Source: Xenoacremonium recifei
Lineage: Eukaryota > Ascomycota > Sordariomycetes > Hypocreales > Nectriaceae
Direction of reading: 5' to 3'
DNA: 64,000 nucleotides
Assembly (NCBI GenBank): GCA_012184525.1
Contig: WOFQ01000011.1
Span: 310,001 to 374,000, forward strand
Position numbers and translations under genes: made by a program. Position 1 is the first letter of the stretch, and the number at the start of each line of letters is the position of its first letter. Shown here one piece after another: positions 33,078-43,659 of this stretch. The notes below the pieces were generated by a model, which had not been told where the DNA came from, did not search any database, and saw only the letters and a program-made list of their open reading frames with translations.

Positions 33078-33729
33078 AGAGGTTCTACCTTTCCTTTGGA
33101 TATTTAATTGAAACAAGATAGGTTGTGCTTCTCATTTTCTTTGACAAGGAAAGGAACGAAGTTCATCTAAATGTTGAATTTGTACTCCACGAAAGCATTA
33201 CCAGACAGATAAAGACGGGATCTGAATATTGTGCACTGAAACATAAACCCAATATCTGAATCTCAAATTTGAATTACTGATCAGAATTTCGATCTGAATA
33301 CCCTAATATGAACCCTAACTTGCGTTCCTAATTTATATACCTGATCTACCTCGCAGCCTTCTATAACTAATCGGTTGAAGTAATTTACCGTCCTCGCCAA
33401 ATAGAGCATCCTTCAATTCGGCCGAAACTTGCGAATTTGATGATGAATATAGCCATTGTGCTCAGATAGTCATAACAGCGTTAGAAGGCCACGATAAGGA
33501 TAAGGCCAATCAACTAACAAGGCCAGCGTCGGGGACCCACCCCGATCGCAGACTCCTCTTCTTCTTTCTCCTCCTCCACCTCAACCATCCGCCGCCGCAC
33601 TGTGCCAGACCTTCCGGAATTCTAAATTCCTCGGTGCTTGCAAGGAAAGCATCATCGGAATCCGCCCGACTACCTAGTAACTGCATTGAGAGTTCCCCAT
33701 ATTGTTGTATCCCGCACACCTCTCTGGCT
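33078..33729. other. AT-rich convergent spacer
   Basis: This 652-bp region lies between the stops of the SDR gene and the D-glutamate cyclase-like gene. About 33100-33480 is notably AT-rich, with repeated ATCTGAAT/AATCTGAAT-like words (33219-33300). No gene is seen. Confidence 0.6.
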
Positions 33730-34605
33730 TCACTCGACGACATCCTTGTTCAGGGCGTCTAGCACCAGCATATGCCCTGGAGCATGAGCCATCACGGTTC
33801 CCTCCAGATTGGCCCTCATCACGGCTTCCTGCGGCGTGACACCGCATCCCCAGAACACAGGCACCGCCTCCTCGGAGCCATCAGCGCGGGCCTGGCCCAG
33901 GGGCTTGCCGTCCATACTCACGGGGACATCTCCCCAGTCCGGGACATCGATGTCTGCGATGCCCAGCGCTTCGAGAGCCTCCCATCCCCAGGCAATGGGC
34001 TCGCCATGCGTCTGGCCGTACTTGCGAGTGATGTCCCGGACCTTCTCGATGTCTTTCTTCTTGTATGGCCGCATTGAGACCACATAAGTCCCTCCCGTGA
34101 AGACACCGGCCGGACACAGCGCCAACTTGGTCCTGTACATGGGCACGTTTCTCTCCAGCAGCGTGTGTCGAGGGGTCAGGCCGGCCTCTGACAACTCGTG
34201 CTCAAAGCTGTACGAGCACCCAATGAGAAACGCAACATGATCCTCAGTCCATTCCGCCTTGATGTCGCTGCAGTGCGCCTTTTCTAGCTTGGAGTCCTTG
34301 TACACCATGTACAGCGGGGCTTCTGTCCTTATATCACAGCCGTCAGGGAGCACCTGATGGCCCTGGAGGCCTTTGATATACGACGTGACTGCATCGTATT
34401 TGCCAACCGCTGCCGACTCGGCAATAAGCGGGCATGGCACCGGGTTTCTGGCACAGAGGTTGCGGAAATCTGCGGCATAGCGAGATGGGAGGATCATCAA
34501 GTTGACCTGGAGATAGCCCGGCGCAACTCCTGACGTTGAAGGTAGACGGATGTTGTCTCGCGCAGCATCTCGCACCGCCTGGCCAGTGAGCAGACTGTAG
34601 GTCAT
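33730..34605 (-). CDS. D-glutamate cyclase-like protein (DUF1445)
   Basis: One frame of 291 aa covers the whole family. Landmarks: VAPGYLQVNLMILPSRYA (27-44), EAPLYMVYKD near 95, VAFLIGCSYSFEHEL near 125, the ring of residues around YRTKLALCPAGVFTGGTYVVSMRP (157-180), and VFWGCGVTPQ then APGHMLVLD at the end. The family includes mammalian D-glutamate cyclase, which reversibly converts D-glutamate to 5-oxo-D-proline in mitochondria; many fungal and bacterial members are annotated only as hydro-lyases. I see no clear targeting peptide, so this copy is probably cytosolic. It is transcribed away from a 5-oxoprolinase gene across 531 bp, a strong functional hint because that enzyme opens the product's ring. 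Confidence 0.88.
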   Translation of the reverse strand: MTYSLLTGQAVRDAARDNIRLPSTSGVAPGYLQVNLMILPSRYAADFRNLCARNPVPCPLIAESAAVGKYDAVTSYIKGLQGHQVLPDGCDIRTEAPLYMVYKDSKLEKAHCSDIKAEWTEDHVAFLIGCSYSFEHELSEAGLTPRHTLLERNVPMYRTKLALCPAGVFTGGTYVVSMRPYKKKDIEKVRDITRKYGQTHGEPIAWGWEALEALGIADIDVPDWGDVPVSMDGKPLGQARADGSEEAVPVFWGCGVTPQEAVMRANLEGTVMAHAPGHMLVLDALNKDVVE

Positions 34606-35136
34606 CTTGATGTAAGTGAGTGCCGTCTTTGGGGATTGTGGACGTCAGTCGGGTACGCCCGCAGCCATGACCATCTGGATTTGTGCCGGGTATATGTAGC
34701 TGATCTGCCAGCAGCACAGCCAGATAGGATATCAGCCGCAAGAGTGGCTGTATCTTGGAGATCTTGCCTATCGCGTCCTTTCATCTGCAACGGCACGCAT
34801 CCTGGTCGGACATCCGCCTCCGCTCCCCCCACAGTGCGACTATCCAGGCCGTCGCGGAGTGCGGGATTCCTCTCCCCAGAAGTCTCCGCTTCGGAGATCG
34901 GGCAGCATGCATATCGACATTGCCTCAAGGACCTCAGCAGCGAGGCGGAGGAGAGATGCTCTCACGTAATGCCCCATGAGGCACTCTGCTGTTCCGTCGG
35001 AATCGCGCCGCCGAGGAAAACATGCGGAGCTCCTCGAGAGACCGGTGCTGGCCGGGCACGGCATTTAACTACTATGCGTCTCAGCCTCTCAGCGAAAAAG
35101 TAGAAACACCATCACTCTTGACACACAGACGAGACG
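34606..35136. promoter_or_regulatory. Divergent promoter, DUF1445 and 5-oxoprolinase
   Basis: 531 bp shared by two genes of a likely common pathway. One pair of inverted zinc-cluster half-sites, CGG and CCG seven bases apart, is present near 35000-35012. The CGGCTC motif of the regulator's own promoter is not obvious here. Confidence 0.35.
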
Positions 35137-38100
35137 ATGGCTGTTGAGACGCCCTCCATACCTGCGCCTTCAGCCGCAAACATCCGCATCTCCATCGACA
35201 GGGGTGGCACCTTCACAGATGTCCATGCCTCAGTACCGGGCCGGGAGGACATCATCCTAAAGCTCCTCTCAGAAGACCCTTCAAATTACAAAGATGCACC
35301 GACAGAAGGCATTCGCCGCATCCTTGAGCAGGTCACAGGGGAGCCTCACCCACGAGGCGTTCCCCTGGACCTCAATCGAATTGAACACATCCGCATGGGC
35401 ACGACTGTCGGAACCAATGCCCTTCTAGAACGGAAAGGAGCCCGGTCTGCCTTGCTAGTCACCAAGGGCTTCAAAGACCTCCTCAAGATTGGCGACCAGA
35501 CGCGGCCAAAAATTTTCGATCTGACGGCGAAGCGGCCTAGCCTTCTCCACGAAGTCACCGTTGAGATTGACGAGAGGATCACTCTTGAAGGATATACGGA
35601 AAACTCGAGTCCCCAAGAAATTGATGTGTCGAGTGATCCGCAGCTCTGTCGTGGCGTGACAGGGGAGGTAGTTCGCATTCTTAAGACTCCAGATATGGCT
35701 GCAGTGGAGGCATCATTACAACAGATCTGGGATTCTGGGATTCGGTCACTCTCAGTCGTCTTCCTCCACTCATACCTCTACCCCAACCACGAGCGGATGG
35801 TAGGTGATGTCGCCCGAAAAATGGGCTTCTCAGTCGTGGAATCCTCAGCTCTCCAACCCATGATCAAGGTCGTTCCTCGAGGCATGTCTGCTACAGCCGA
35901 CGCTTACCTTACGCCTACCATTAAGAAATACATAGACTCTGTGTCCAGCAATTTCAATGGCGGTTTGGGGTCTGCTGGCTCGCGGTGTGAGTTCATGCAG
36001 TCTGATGGCGGACTGGTGGATTTCCGCAAGTTCAGCGGCTTGAAGAGCATTCTCTCAGGACCGGCTGGAGGAGTTGTTGGCTACGCTCAGACGACTTGGG
36101 ATCAGGAAGAGGCGAAACCTGTGATTGGGTTCGATATGGGCGGAACTTCGACTGACTGCTCTCGGTTCTCAGGCACATATGAGCATGTGTTCGAGACCAC
36201 GACCGCTGGAATCTCGATCCAGTCACCTCAATTAGACATTAACACGTAAGTGCTATAACAATTGATCTGTCGATATGACTAACTGACGTGGCTCTCTAGC
36301 GTTGCTGCGGGAGGAGGCTCTATGCTCTTCTGGAGAGGAGGTCTTTTCGTCGTTGGCCCCGAGTCCGCCGGTGCACATCCTGGCCCAGCCTGCTATCGCA
36401 AGGGCGGACCTCTTACTGTCACAGATGCCAACCTATTCCTTGGCCGCATCAAGCCCGAATATTTCCCCAAGATCTTCGGTCCTAACGAAGACGAGCCTCT
36501 CGGCTTGGAGATCACTACTCAGCGGTTCGAGGAGTTGACGGCTAAGATCAACGAGGACAACCGCGCCGAAGGCAAAGCAGAACTTACCCCTGAAGCCGTC
36601 GCCCTTGGATTCCTTCGCGTCGCCGACGAAGTCATGGCGCGGCCAATTCGAGCCCTGACTGAGGCTCGAGGTTATGATACCTCGGAACACTTGCTGGCCT
36701 GCTTTGGAGGAGCCGGTGGACAGCACGCCTGCTCGTTGGCAAAGGCCTTGTCTATCTCCCGCGTTGTCGTCCACAAGTTCTCTTCTATCCTCTCAGCCTA
36801 TGGTCTGTCCCTAGCCGACGTCGTGCATGAGGCTCAACGCCCGGGTGCTATCGAATACAGCCCTGCTACCAAGAAGGAGACCGATCGGGCACTGGAGGAG
36901 CTTGCCCAGGAAGCAACTGTCCAGCTTCAGAGCCAGGGCATCCCCAAGGAGAAGGTCCGCCACGAGTATTACCTGAACCTCCGGTATGAGGGCTCTGCCA
37001 CCTCATTTATGATCCTGAAGGAGGGCGAAGACAGCGATTTCCAGAGCCTCTTCGAGAAGCGCCACGTGCGTGAGTTCGGCTTCAAGTCGCCCGGGAAGAA
37101 GATCCTCATCGATGACTTCCGAGTTCGTGGCGTCGGTGCTGCGAACCATCACCAGGGCGCCAGCCCCTACCAGCAGCTCAAGCAACTCGCCAAGTTACCA
37201 GTGCCCGAGCGCAAGGAGACCACTAAGGTGTGCTTCGATGCTGTTGCAGGACGGGTCGACACCCCTGTGTATATCTTGAGCGAGATGGCGGCTGGTGTTC
37301 AAATCCCTGGACCAGCGTTGATCTTGGATAAGACATTGACGATTCTGGTCGTTCCGGATAGTACAGCGATTGTGACTGACAGCTGTGTCGTTATCGACTT
37401 AGAGAACACTGCTCCCGTGCCGGTGCCTGTGTCTTCTGCTGTTGAGGAGAAGGTGAATGGCAACGGAGCAGTGAAGCAGGTGAACGATAATGGAGTGGTC
37501 AACGGAAATGGGGTTCATGAGCACACGAACGGCAACCCTACCAACGGTCATGTGAACGGGAACGGAAAGCCGCTCACCAACGGCGATGCCGCAAAGCCAC
37601 ACGTTAACGGCAACAGCCTGAAGAAGCAACAGGCCAACAAAACCAGCGCCGTTTCACCAATCCAACTCTCCATCTTCGGACACCGCTTCATGTCCATCGC
37701 CGAGCAGATGGGCCGCACGCTCCAGAAGACAGCCGTGTCAACCAACATCAAGGAGCGACTCGACTTCTCATGTGCGCTGTTCTCCCCCGACGGCGGCCTT
37801 GTCGCCAACGCACCTCATGTGCCGGTCCATCTAGGCTCGATGCAATTCGCCGTCAAGTACCAGCACAACCGCTGGAAGGGCCAACTGCAGGACGGCGATG
37901 TTCTGGTCTCAAACCACCCATCCTGCGGCGGCACACATCTGCCCGACATCACCGTCATCACGCCCGTGTTCGATGACCGCGGCAGCATTGTGTTCTACGT
38001 TGCCTCGCGTGGACACCATGCCGACATTGGCGGACTTCTACCCGGCTCGATGCCTCCCTCATCGAAGCGACTCGCTGAAGAGGGCGCCGCCATTGAAGCT

Positions 38101-39255
38101 GAGAAGCTGGTCACTCTGGGACACTTCAATGAAGAGCGCATCACGGAGCTTCTGCTGAAGGAACCGGCCAAGCACCCAGGCTGCTCGGGCACACGCTGTC
38201 TCGCAGACAACCTCTTCGATCTCAAGGCACAAGTGGCGGCCAACAACAAGGGCGTGCACCTCGTCCGTGGGCTGATCCAAGAGCATGGCCTTCAAACCGT
38301 GCAGACGTACATGTACGCCATCCAGGACACGGCTGAGCGTTCAGTACGAGAGCTGCTACAGACAGTGCGGCAACGGTCTGGCGGTAAGCCTCTCCGGGCC
38401 GTTGACTACATGGATGATGGCTCAGCCATTGCGCTATCCATCACCATCCAGGAAGACGGCTCGGCGATATTCGACTTCAGCGGCACCGGGCCCGAAGTAT
38501 ACGGCAACACCAACGCCCCCGTCGCCATCACCCACTCGGCCATCATCTACTCCCTCCGCTGCCTCATCCACTCCGACATCCCCCTCAACCAAGGCTGCCT
38601 CTCGCCCATCACCATCCACGTGCCCCCCTCCTCCCTCCTCGCGCCCTCCAAGCTCGCCAGCGTCGTCGGCGGCAACGTGCTCACCTCGCAGCGCATCACC
38701 GACGTGATCCTCAAGGCCTTCGCCGCCTGCGCCGACTCCCAGGGCTGCATGAACAACCTCACCTTCGGCAAGGGCGGGAAAGACGCCAGCGGCAACCATG
38801 TCCCCGGCTTCGGCTACTACGAGACCATCGGCGGCGGCTCCGGCGCGGGCCCCGACTGGGACGGCGAGAGCGGTGTGCACACGCATATGACGAACACGCG
38901 CATCACCGACCCGGAGGTCTTTGAGAAGCGCTACCCGTGCCTGCTGCGCACTTTCGGCATCCGGGCCAGCTCCGGCGGGCGGGGCCGACATCCCGGCGGC
39001 GACGGCATCGTGCGCGACATCGAGTTCCGCGAGGACGGCATCCAGGTCAGTCTTCTGACGGAGCGGCGCTCGCGGGCACCCCGGGGCGGCAGCGGCGGTG
39101 AGGACGGCGCCATGGGCCAGAACATCTGGGTGAGTCGCGATAATGAGGGTGTGGAGCGCAGTGTTAGTCTGGGCGGCAAGGCGACGGTTGAGGTGGCGGC
39201 GGGTGATCGGGTTGTGGTGTTGACCCCTGGCGGAGGCGGTTGGGGCAGCGTATAA
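35137..39255 (+). CDS. 5-Oxoprolinase (HyuA-HyuB fusion, ATP-dependent)
   Basis: Two exons (35137-36245, 36300-39255; 54-nt intron) give 1354 aa. The HyuA half begins at about residue 18 with ISIDRGGTFTDVHASVPG and includes GTTVGTNALLERKG, the ATP-site strands VIGFDMGGTSTDCSRF and GPESAGAHPGPACYR. The HyuB half starts near residue 825 (SPIQLSIFGHRFMSIAEQMG) and includes NHPSCGGTHLPDITV, ASRGHHADIGG, GGNVLTSQRITD and the final LTPGGGGWG. Eukaryotic 5-oxoprolinase hydrolyses 5-oxoproline to glutamate with ATP in the cytosol, as part of the gamma-glutamyl cycle. The two halves are separated by an unusual Asn/Gly-rich linker (about 742-820) full of NGN units, which makes the protein longer than the usual roughly 1290 aa. 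Hydantoinase activity is an alternative for some family members. Confidence 0.93.
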
Positions 39256-39706
39256 GACAGTGACTTGGTGCAAACCACATGGGATTGGAGAACGGAATGG
39301 ATTGCTTTGCGCGTGTGTTTGATTTAGTTCTTAGACAGTCAAGACAACATCTCATACACCTCGTTTCCGTGCCCATCAGCAAGTCAGCCGAGTTCCGAAC
39401 CACTGGGCGGCGCTTCGGGCCATTGCTGGTAAGGAGCCCAGCCTTTTACGACTTCCATGGCGGGTTATTCCGTTCAGAGAGCGCCCCTGCAATGCTACAG
39501 GGCTGACCGTAGCAACACACTCGAAGCTTACGGCGCAGCAACACTGACATGTAGGGAGAAGATACATTGGTGTGTGTAGTTTCTACAGGGTCTTCCCTCT
39601 CCAAGGTGCAATTCCCTTGCAGTCACAGCAGCTACAGAGCACTATTACTGCAACTCTCGTGACTCGGGGGATTTGCAGTCAGCTACCCCGTATTGGGTAG
39701 CACCCC

Positions 39707-39720
39707 TGTGTGTGTGTGTG
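39707..39720. repeat. (TG)7 dinucleotide repeat
   Basis: Seven TG units in non-coding DNA; a simple microsatellite. Confidence 0.85.
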
Positions 39721-40332
39721 TTTCTCAGCTCAAAATCCTTCTAGGCAACCATTATTACTTGTTTACAGTCATTCCTTACTCATCACTCATACAGTATAAC
39801 CAATCTACCGACAGCGAGTAAAGAATGGAAGTTATCTGCAAAAATGATGTAAGTGTTGTGTAATTATTCAAAAGTACAAGGTCGCGTGCGACTTACTTGT
39901 CATACGTTGATCGACAAGTGACCAAATCTGGATAGATCAACCTTCCAGACCAGGAAACGTAATTGTCGATATGCATCGATCCTAACCTGTCTGGTCTGGT
40001 TGACAACTTTCTCTCACTAAGAACTCGGGCGTAATAGACCCATCGTATAGAGCTGCATATGTAGGTTTTAGGCACCCGTGGTCTAGGTTATACTTTATTT
40101 GGCGGCATTTAACTTGACTTTGACCGCTCAGGAGCTTGAAGATTACCTTCTAGAAATATCCCTGATCTGCGTATTCATTTGCCCAAGGTAGGCTTCGGTC
40201 AGGAAGTGTAACCTTCCGCAAATGCGAATAGTCTATACACCCCTACCTTATAGGAAATTTTCCTTTCAACCAGCCCGCTTTTGAAAACTTTACGATGTCT
40301 TGGAGGATCGCCTGATATAGAGGCAGCACAGC

Positions 40333-40340
40333 TATATAAA
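40333..40340 (+). promoter_or_regulatory. TATA box of the Cys-rich secreted protein gene
   Basis: TATATAAA lies 109 nt before the ATG at 40442 and about 65 nt before a CT-rich leader. TATA plus CT-rich leader is the layout of strongly inducible fungal promoters. Confidence 0.55.
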
Positions 40341-40400
40341 CAGGCGTTCATCGCTCAGCAGATAAACCTAAGACCTCTAAGAAATTTTATAAAAACACAG

Positions 40401-40404
<4 letters not shown>

Positions 40405-40434
<30 letters not shown>
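40405..40434 (+). repeat. (CT)15 leader repeat
   Basis: Fifteen uninterrupted CT units end seven bases before the ATG of the Cys-rich gene. Pyrimidine tracts near the transcription start are common in highly expressed fungal genes; this one is unusually pure and may vary in length between strains. Confidence 0.9.
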
Positions 40435-40436
<2 letters not shown>

Positions 40437-40441
40437 TCACT

Positions 40442-40934
40442 ATGGGCATCTCAAAGCACACTGGTAGAAGCCTTGTGGCCATTTTAACTCACTTTTCGAT
40501 GCTTGCTCAAGGATGCCTTGAGCTTACTGGCCATGTCCAAGACGGGTTTGAAGTCGATGGATGGATTACAGCAGTCGATAATGGCGTTCAAACTTGCTCT
40601 GGAGATCTCACTAGCGGTGATAAAAATGTTGGTATGTAATTTATTCCACTGTGGAGTTTTAATTGTTAATGTTTTGGTAGACTGTATTTCTGGGTACGCG
40701 TTAAACTATGATTATTCGGATAATCCCCAAGAGGGCCCTCTTCCAATTACATATTGTAACCCTCAAAACTGGTACGTAGCCAGCTTACAGTCTAATTAAC
40801 ACCTTATTCACTTAATATGCAGTTATGGGATTGAAATTCCTCTTACTTGTACGGAAAGTAATCTATGCTGTGGAGGAAATATTCCATGTGTTTGTTACTC
40901 TTGTAACTTTGGATATTCTACCTTTTGCGGCTAG
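40442..40934 (+). CDS. Cysteine-rich small secreted protein, effector candidate
   Basis: Three exons (40442-40631, 40681-40771, 40823-40934), with introns of 49 and 51 nt bounded by GTATGT/TAG and GTACGT/CAG, join to exactly 131 codons. The protein is 130 aa. A basic start (MGISKHTGR) and a hydrophobic core (LVAILTHFSMLA) form a likely signal peptide, cut near residue 22-24. The mature part has 12 cysteines, an even number, at 25, 52, 65, 89, 94, 103, 109, 110, 116, 118, 121 and 129, with the cluster LCCGGNIPCVCYSC at the end. I recognise no family. No exon stands out as an ORF by itself. Setting (AT-rich island, TATA box, CT leader, next to a secretory-type esterase) and features fit a secreted effector or defence-type peptide; this role is an inference. 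Confidence 0.72.
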
Positions 40935-41575
40935 CTGTCACGACCCGTTTTCAAGGCCTGGCGGGAATGTTGTTTTTGTGTATATCTCGTCCGGGAGCTA
41001 TGGAAGTCCGAAAAGTCCCCTATTGGGACACAGGACGTGCTGGGCTAGGCTAAACCAAATCGCTGCCGTACTGGACTTCGCTCAGATCATCTGCAAGTCC
41101 TACATCCCTATTCCTACCGCGAACTTTTGGTGAAAGTAGTTCTGCTTTTTTTTTATCGTCAAACCTTCAGCGTCAAGCATTATGATGTTGAAAATAATTT
41201 CATTTATTACATCATGCGAGTGCAAATGCGTTATATTTGTGTTCAGGATAAAATACTTAAACCTTTATGCCTCGTATAAAAGAACTTCGCCTCCATAATT
41301 ATTATCATTATTATCTATACTACCTATCTCATGAAAGTAGGATTTAATACCCAGACATGTCCTCATAAGCCACTCAACTTGATGAGACTGGGGATATCGA
41401 ACAGAACGAGATAACCCTATGGCTACTGGCTGTCCGTTAGCACGTGTGGCTGCACGCTCCCAGTCTACGTCCAGCAGCCAGTCGCTTCTTCTTTTTCATC
41501 AAGGCGCTCCCCGGGAATGGATCATATCTATTGCTGCTGTTGTCGACATCCACCTGCCATCTGAACGACGTTACC
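40935..41575. other. AT-rich spacer before the esterase gene
   Basis: 641 bp including the 3' flank of the Cys-rich gene and the esterase promoter. About 41140-41340 is strongly AT-rich, with ATTATT runs near 41300. No gene is seen. Confidence 0.6.
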
Positions 41576-43659
41576 ATGACTTCTATGCACGCCCAACTCC
41601 CCGACAAGGTGGCCTCGGCCATGGGTCTGCTCGAGGGCATCGCACGGCCGAAGTGGATGCGAGGCGCTGGATACCAGCCCGCGGCCGTCGACGAGGAGAA
41701 CGATGAATATGAGGACGCGGAGGGCGAACAGAAGAATACCCGGCGACAGCCTGCGCCTCCAAGGAGGAGGAATTGGTGCTTCATCACAGCCGTCTTCACC
41801 ATCTGCCTCGTGTTCTTTGGCCTTGCCGTCGCAGCTTACAGCCGGAGCCACGCGGGGCACGATCCCATTTTCGATCTAGGCTATGCCACCTATCGTGGCA
41901 CCCATCTCAAGTCTGGCGTCAACGAGTTCCTGGGCATGCGGTATGGACGAGCTCCCGTCGGCGACCTTCGATGGCAAGCGCCGCAACCTCCATTACCAAT
42001 CGAGGGTATCCAGGATGCCACAGAAGTGAGTAGCATCATCGCTGTATCTGTGTCAGCCTCGATACCCTCTTAACGCAGTCATGACCTATAGTTTGGGGAG
42101 TCTTGCCTCCCCGTCCGCCGCGCCATGCACAGCGGCATCGACGAGGACTGTCTCTTCCTCAACGTCTGGGCACCATCGAATGTCAAACCGAACTCGAAGC
42201 TCCCCGTCATGATCTCCATCCAAGGCGGCGGTAAGCTCAGCTGACCCCTCCAAGCCTTTCATGATACCCTCTGACCCGCCACTCGCAGGCTACAACATCA
42301 ACTCCAGCCCGACCTGGAACGGTACACAATTGATTCACGCGTCCGGCGATAACATGGTCTTCGTCTCATGCAACTACCGCGTTGGTCTCTTTGGCTTCTT
42401 TTCTGGGAACCGAAGTGAAGAAGGACGGCGACCTCAACCTCGGTCTGCTGGACCAGCGGATGGTGATGAAGTGGGTGCAGGCCCATATCAGCCAGGTACT
42501 TTTTCCTCATCCCGAGGCGTCCTGTAATTGTTGGAGCTGTCATCTTCCAGTTTGGCGGAGACCCTAACCATGTCGTTATTCATGGCCTCTCCTCTGGCGC
42601 AGGCTCCGTGGCCCTTCACCTTGCGGCGTATGGAGGAGACACCCAGGGTCTCTTCCATGGCGCCATCCCCGAGTCCCTTTACGTCCCTCAACATCCCAAG
42701 TACACCGACCTCGACTATCAATTCAACAGGATCGTGAAGATTGCAGGTTGTGACAAGTCTGAGAATAAGATGGCTTGCCTCCGTTCGAAGCCCCAGGAGT
42801 TTTTGCAGAAAATCGACATCGTGGAGCCGTTTCCTGGGCAAACAGAAACTCCTCGCTCATACTTCACTCCTTGCATAGACGGGGAATTTCTCACAGATTA
42901 CCCCAGTCGCTTGTATTCAGCCGGCAAAGTTGCAAAAGTGCCATTACTGGTCGGTACCTGCACTAATGGTAAGTTAGCCTCGTTCATCCTTGTCTTGCCA
43001 TATACTCACCATCATTTCTAGAGGGTGCTGGCTTCGCCGATAATGCCACCTCGCCCGAAGAGTTCATCTCATTCCTCGGAGTTACCTATCCCACCATGAC
43101 AGAGAAACAGGCAGATAAGATCATCGACCTCTATTCTCGCGAGCCCAAACTCCCCCATCACGCCCCCTGGTTCCCGTCGGCCTCCAGAGCCTACGGCGAT
43201 GCCACCATTGTTTGCCCCGTCAACAACCTCGTCAACGCTTCCATCGCCGCCTATGGAACGAGCAAACGCACTGGCAAGGTAGGCCAAAGTCCTCTGGTCT
43301 GGCAGTACCGCTACAACGTCAAGGACGCCTCCTTTGTCAGCCGTGGCATCGGGACACCTCACGTCTACGAGGCTGCTGCCGTTTTCGGCGCCCATATGAT
43401 CCCTAGGCGTCTCGTTAGTGACAGTTACTTCACCTACAACACCGCCATCATCCCGGTGGTGCAGAGATACTGGACGAGCTTCATCACCACCTTCAACCCA
43501 AACAACCGTCCTGCCAAAGGGGCACCTCAGTGGGAGCCTGTCTCCGGCGGAATCAGGATGGTGATTGAAACGGGCAAGACAGCCTTGGAGTTTGTCCCAG
43601 ACGTCGAGGTAGAGAGATGCCATTTCTGGAACTCGGAGACCGACCTAGTGAGGCATTGA
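41576..43659 (+). pseudogene. Membrane-anchored type-B carboxylesterase with a frameshift
   Basis: Five exons (41576-42025, 42092-42230, 42289-42495, 42551-42968, 43022-43659) would code about 616 aa. The N-terminus is acidic and cytosolic, then RRRNWCFITAVFTICLVFFG forms one membrane helix at about 67-88 (type II orientation). The carboxylesterase fold follows: RYGRAPVGDLRW, EDCLFLNVWAP, the oxyanion strand QGGGYNIN, nucleophile elbow GLSSGAGS (the family more often has GESAG), the acid in TNEGAG, and GTPHVYE with the likely His. Exon 3 is one base too long: the frame leaves the family sequence after YRVGLFGF and the family resumes one frame over at GTEVKKDGDLNLGLLDQR. An extra A at 42408-42409 explains it. 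This is a broken gene, a strain polymorphism or a sequencing error; everything else looks intact. Confidence 0.8.

Larger units (their letters stand above)
39256..40441. other. AT-rich spacer upstream of the Cys-rich gene
   Basis: 1.2 kb without a supported gene. It carries a 7-bp inverted repeat (GCTACCC at 39682, GGGTAGC at 39695), a (TG)7 run at 39707-39720, and from about 39740 a marked AT-rich composition. The right end holds the TATA box and CT leader of the next gene. Confidence 0.6.

Noticed and set aside
38434..39273. 279-aa minus-strand ORF opposite the 5-oxoprolinase
   Set aside because: It is antisense to the conserved HyuB half; its Ala/Gly/Val-rich composition is a codon-bias shadow.
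39682..39701. 7-bp inverted repeat as a transcription terminator
   Set aside because: Fungal RNA polymerase II genes do not end at simple hairpins, and it lies 430 bp past the stop codon.
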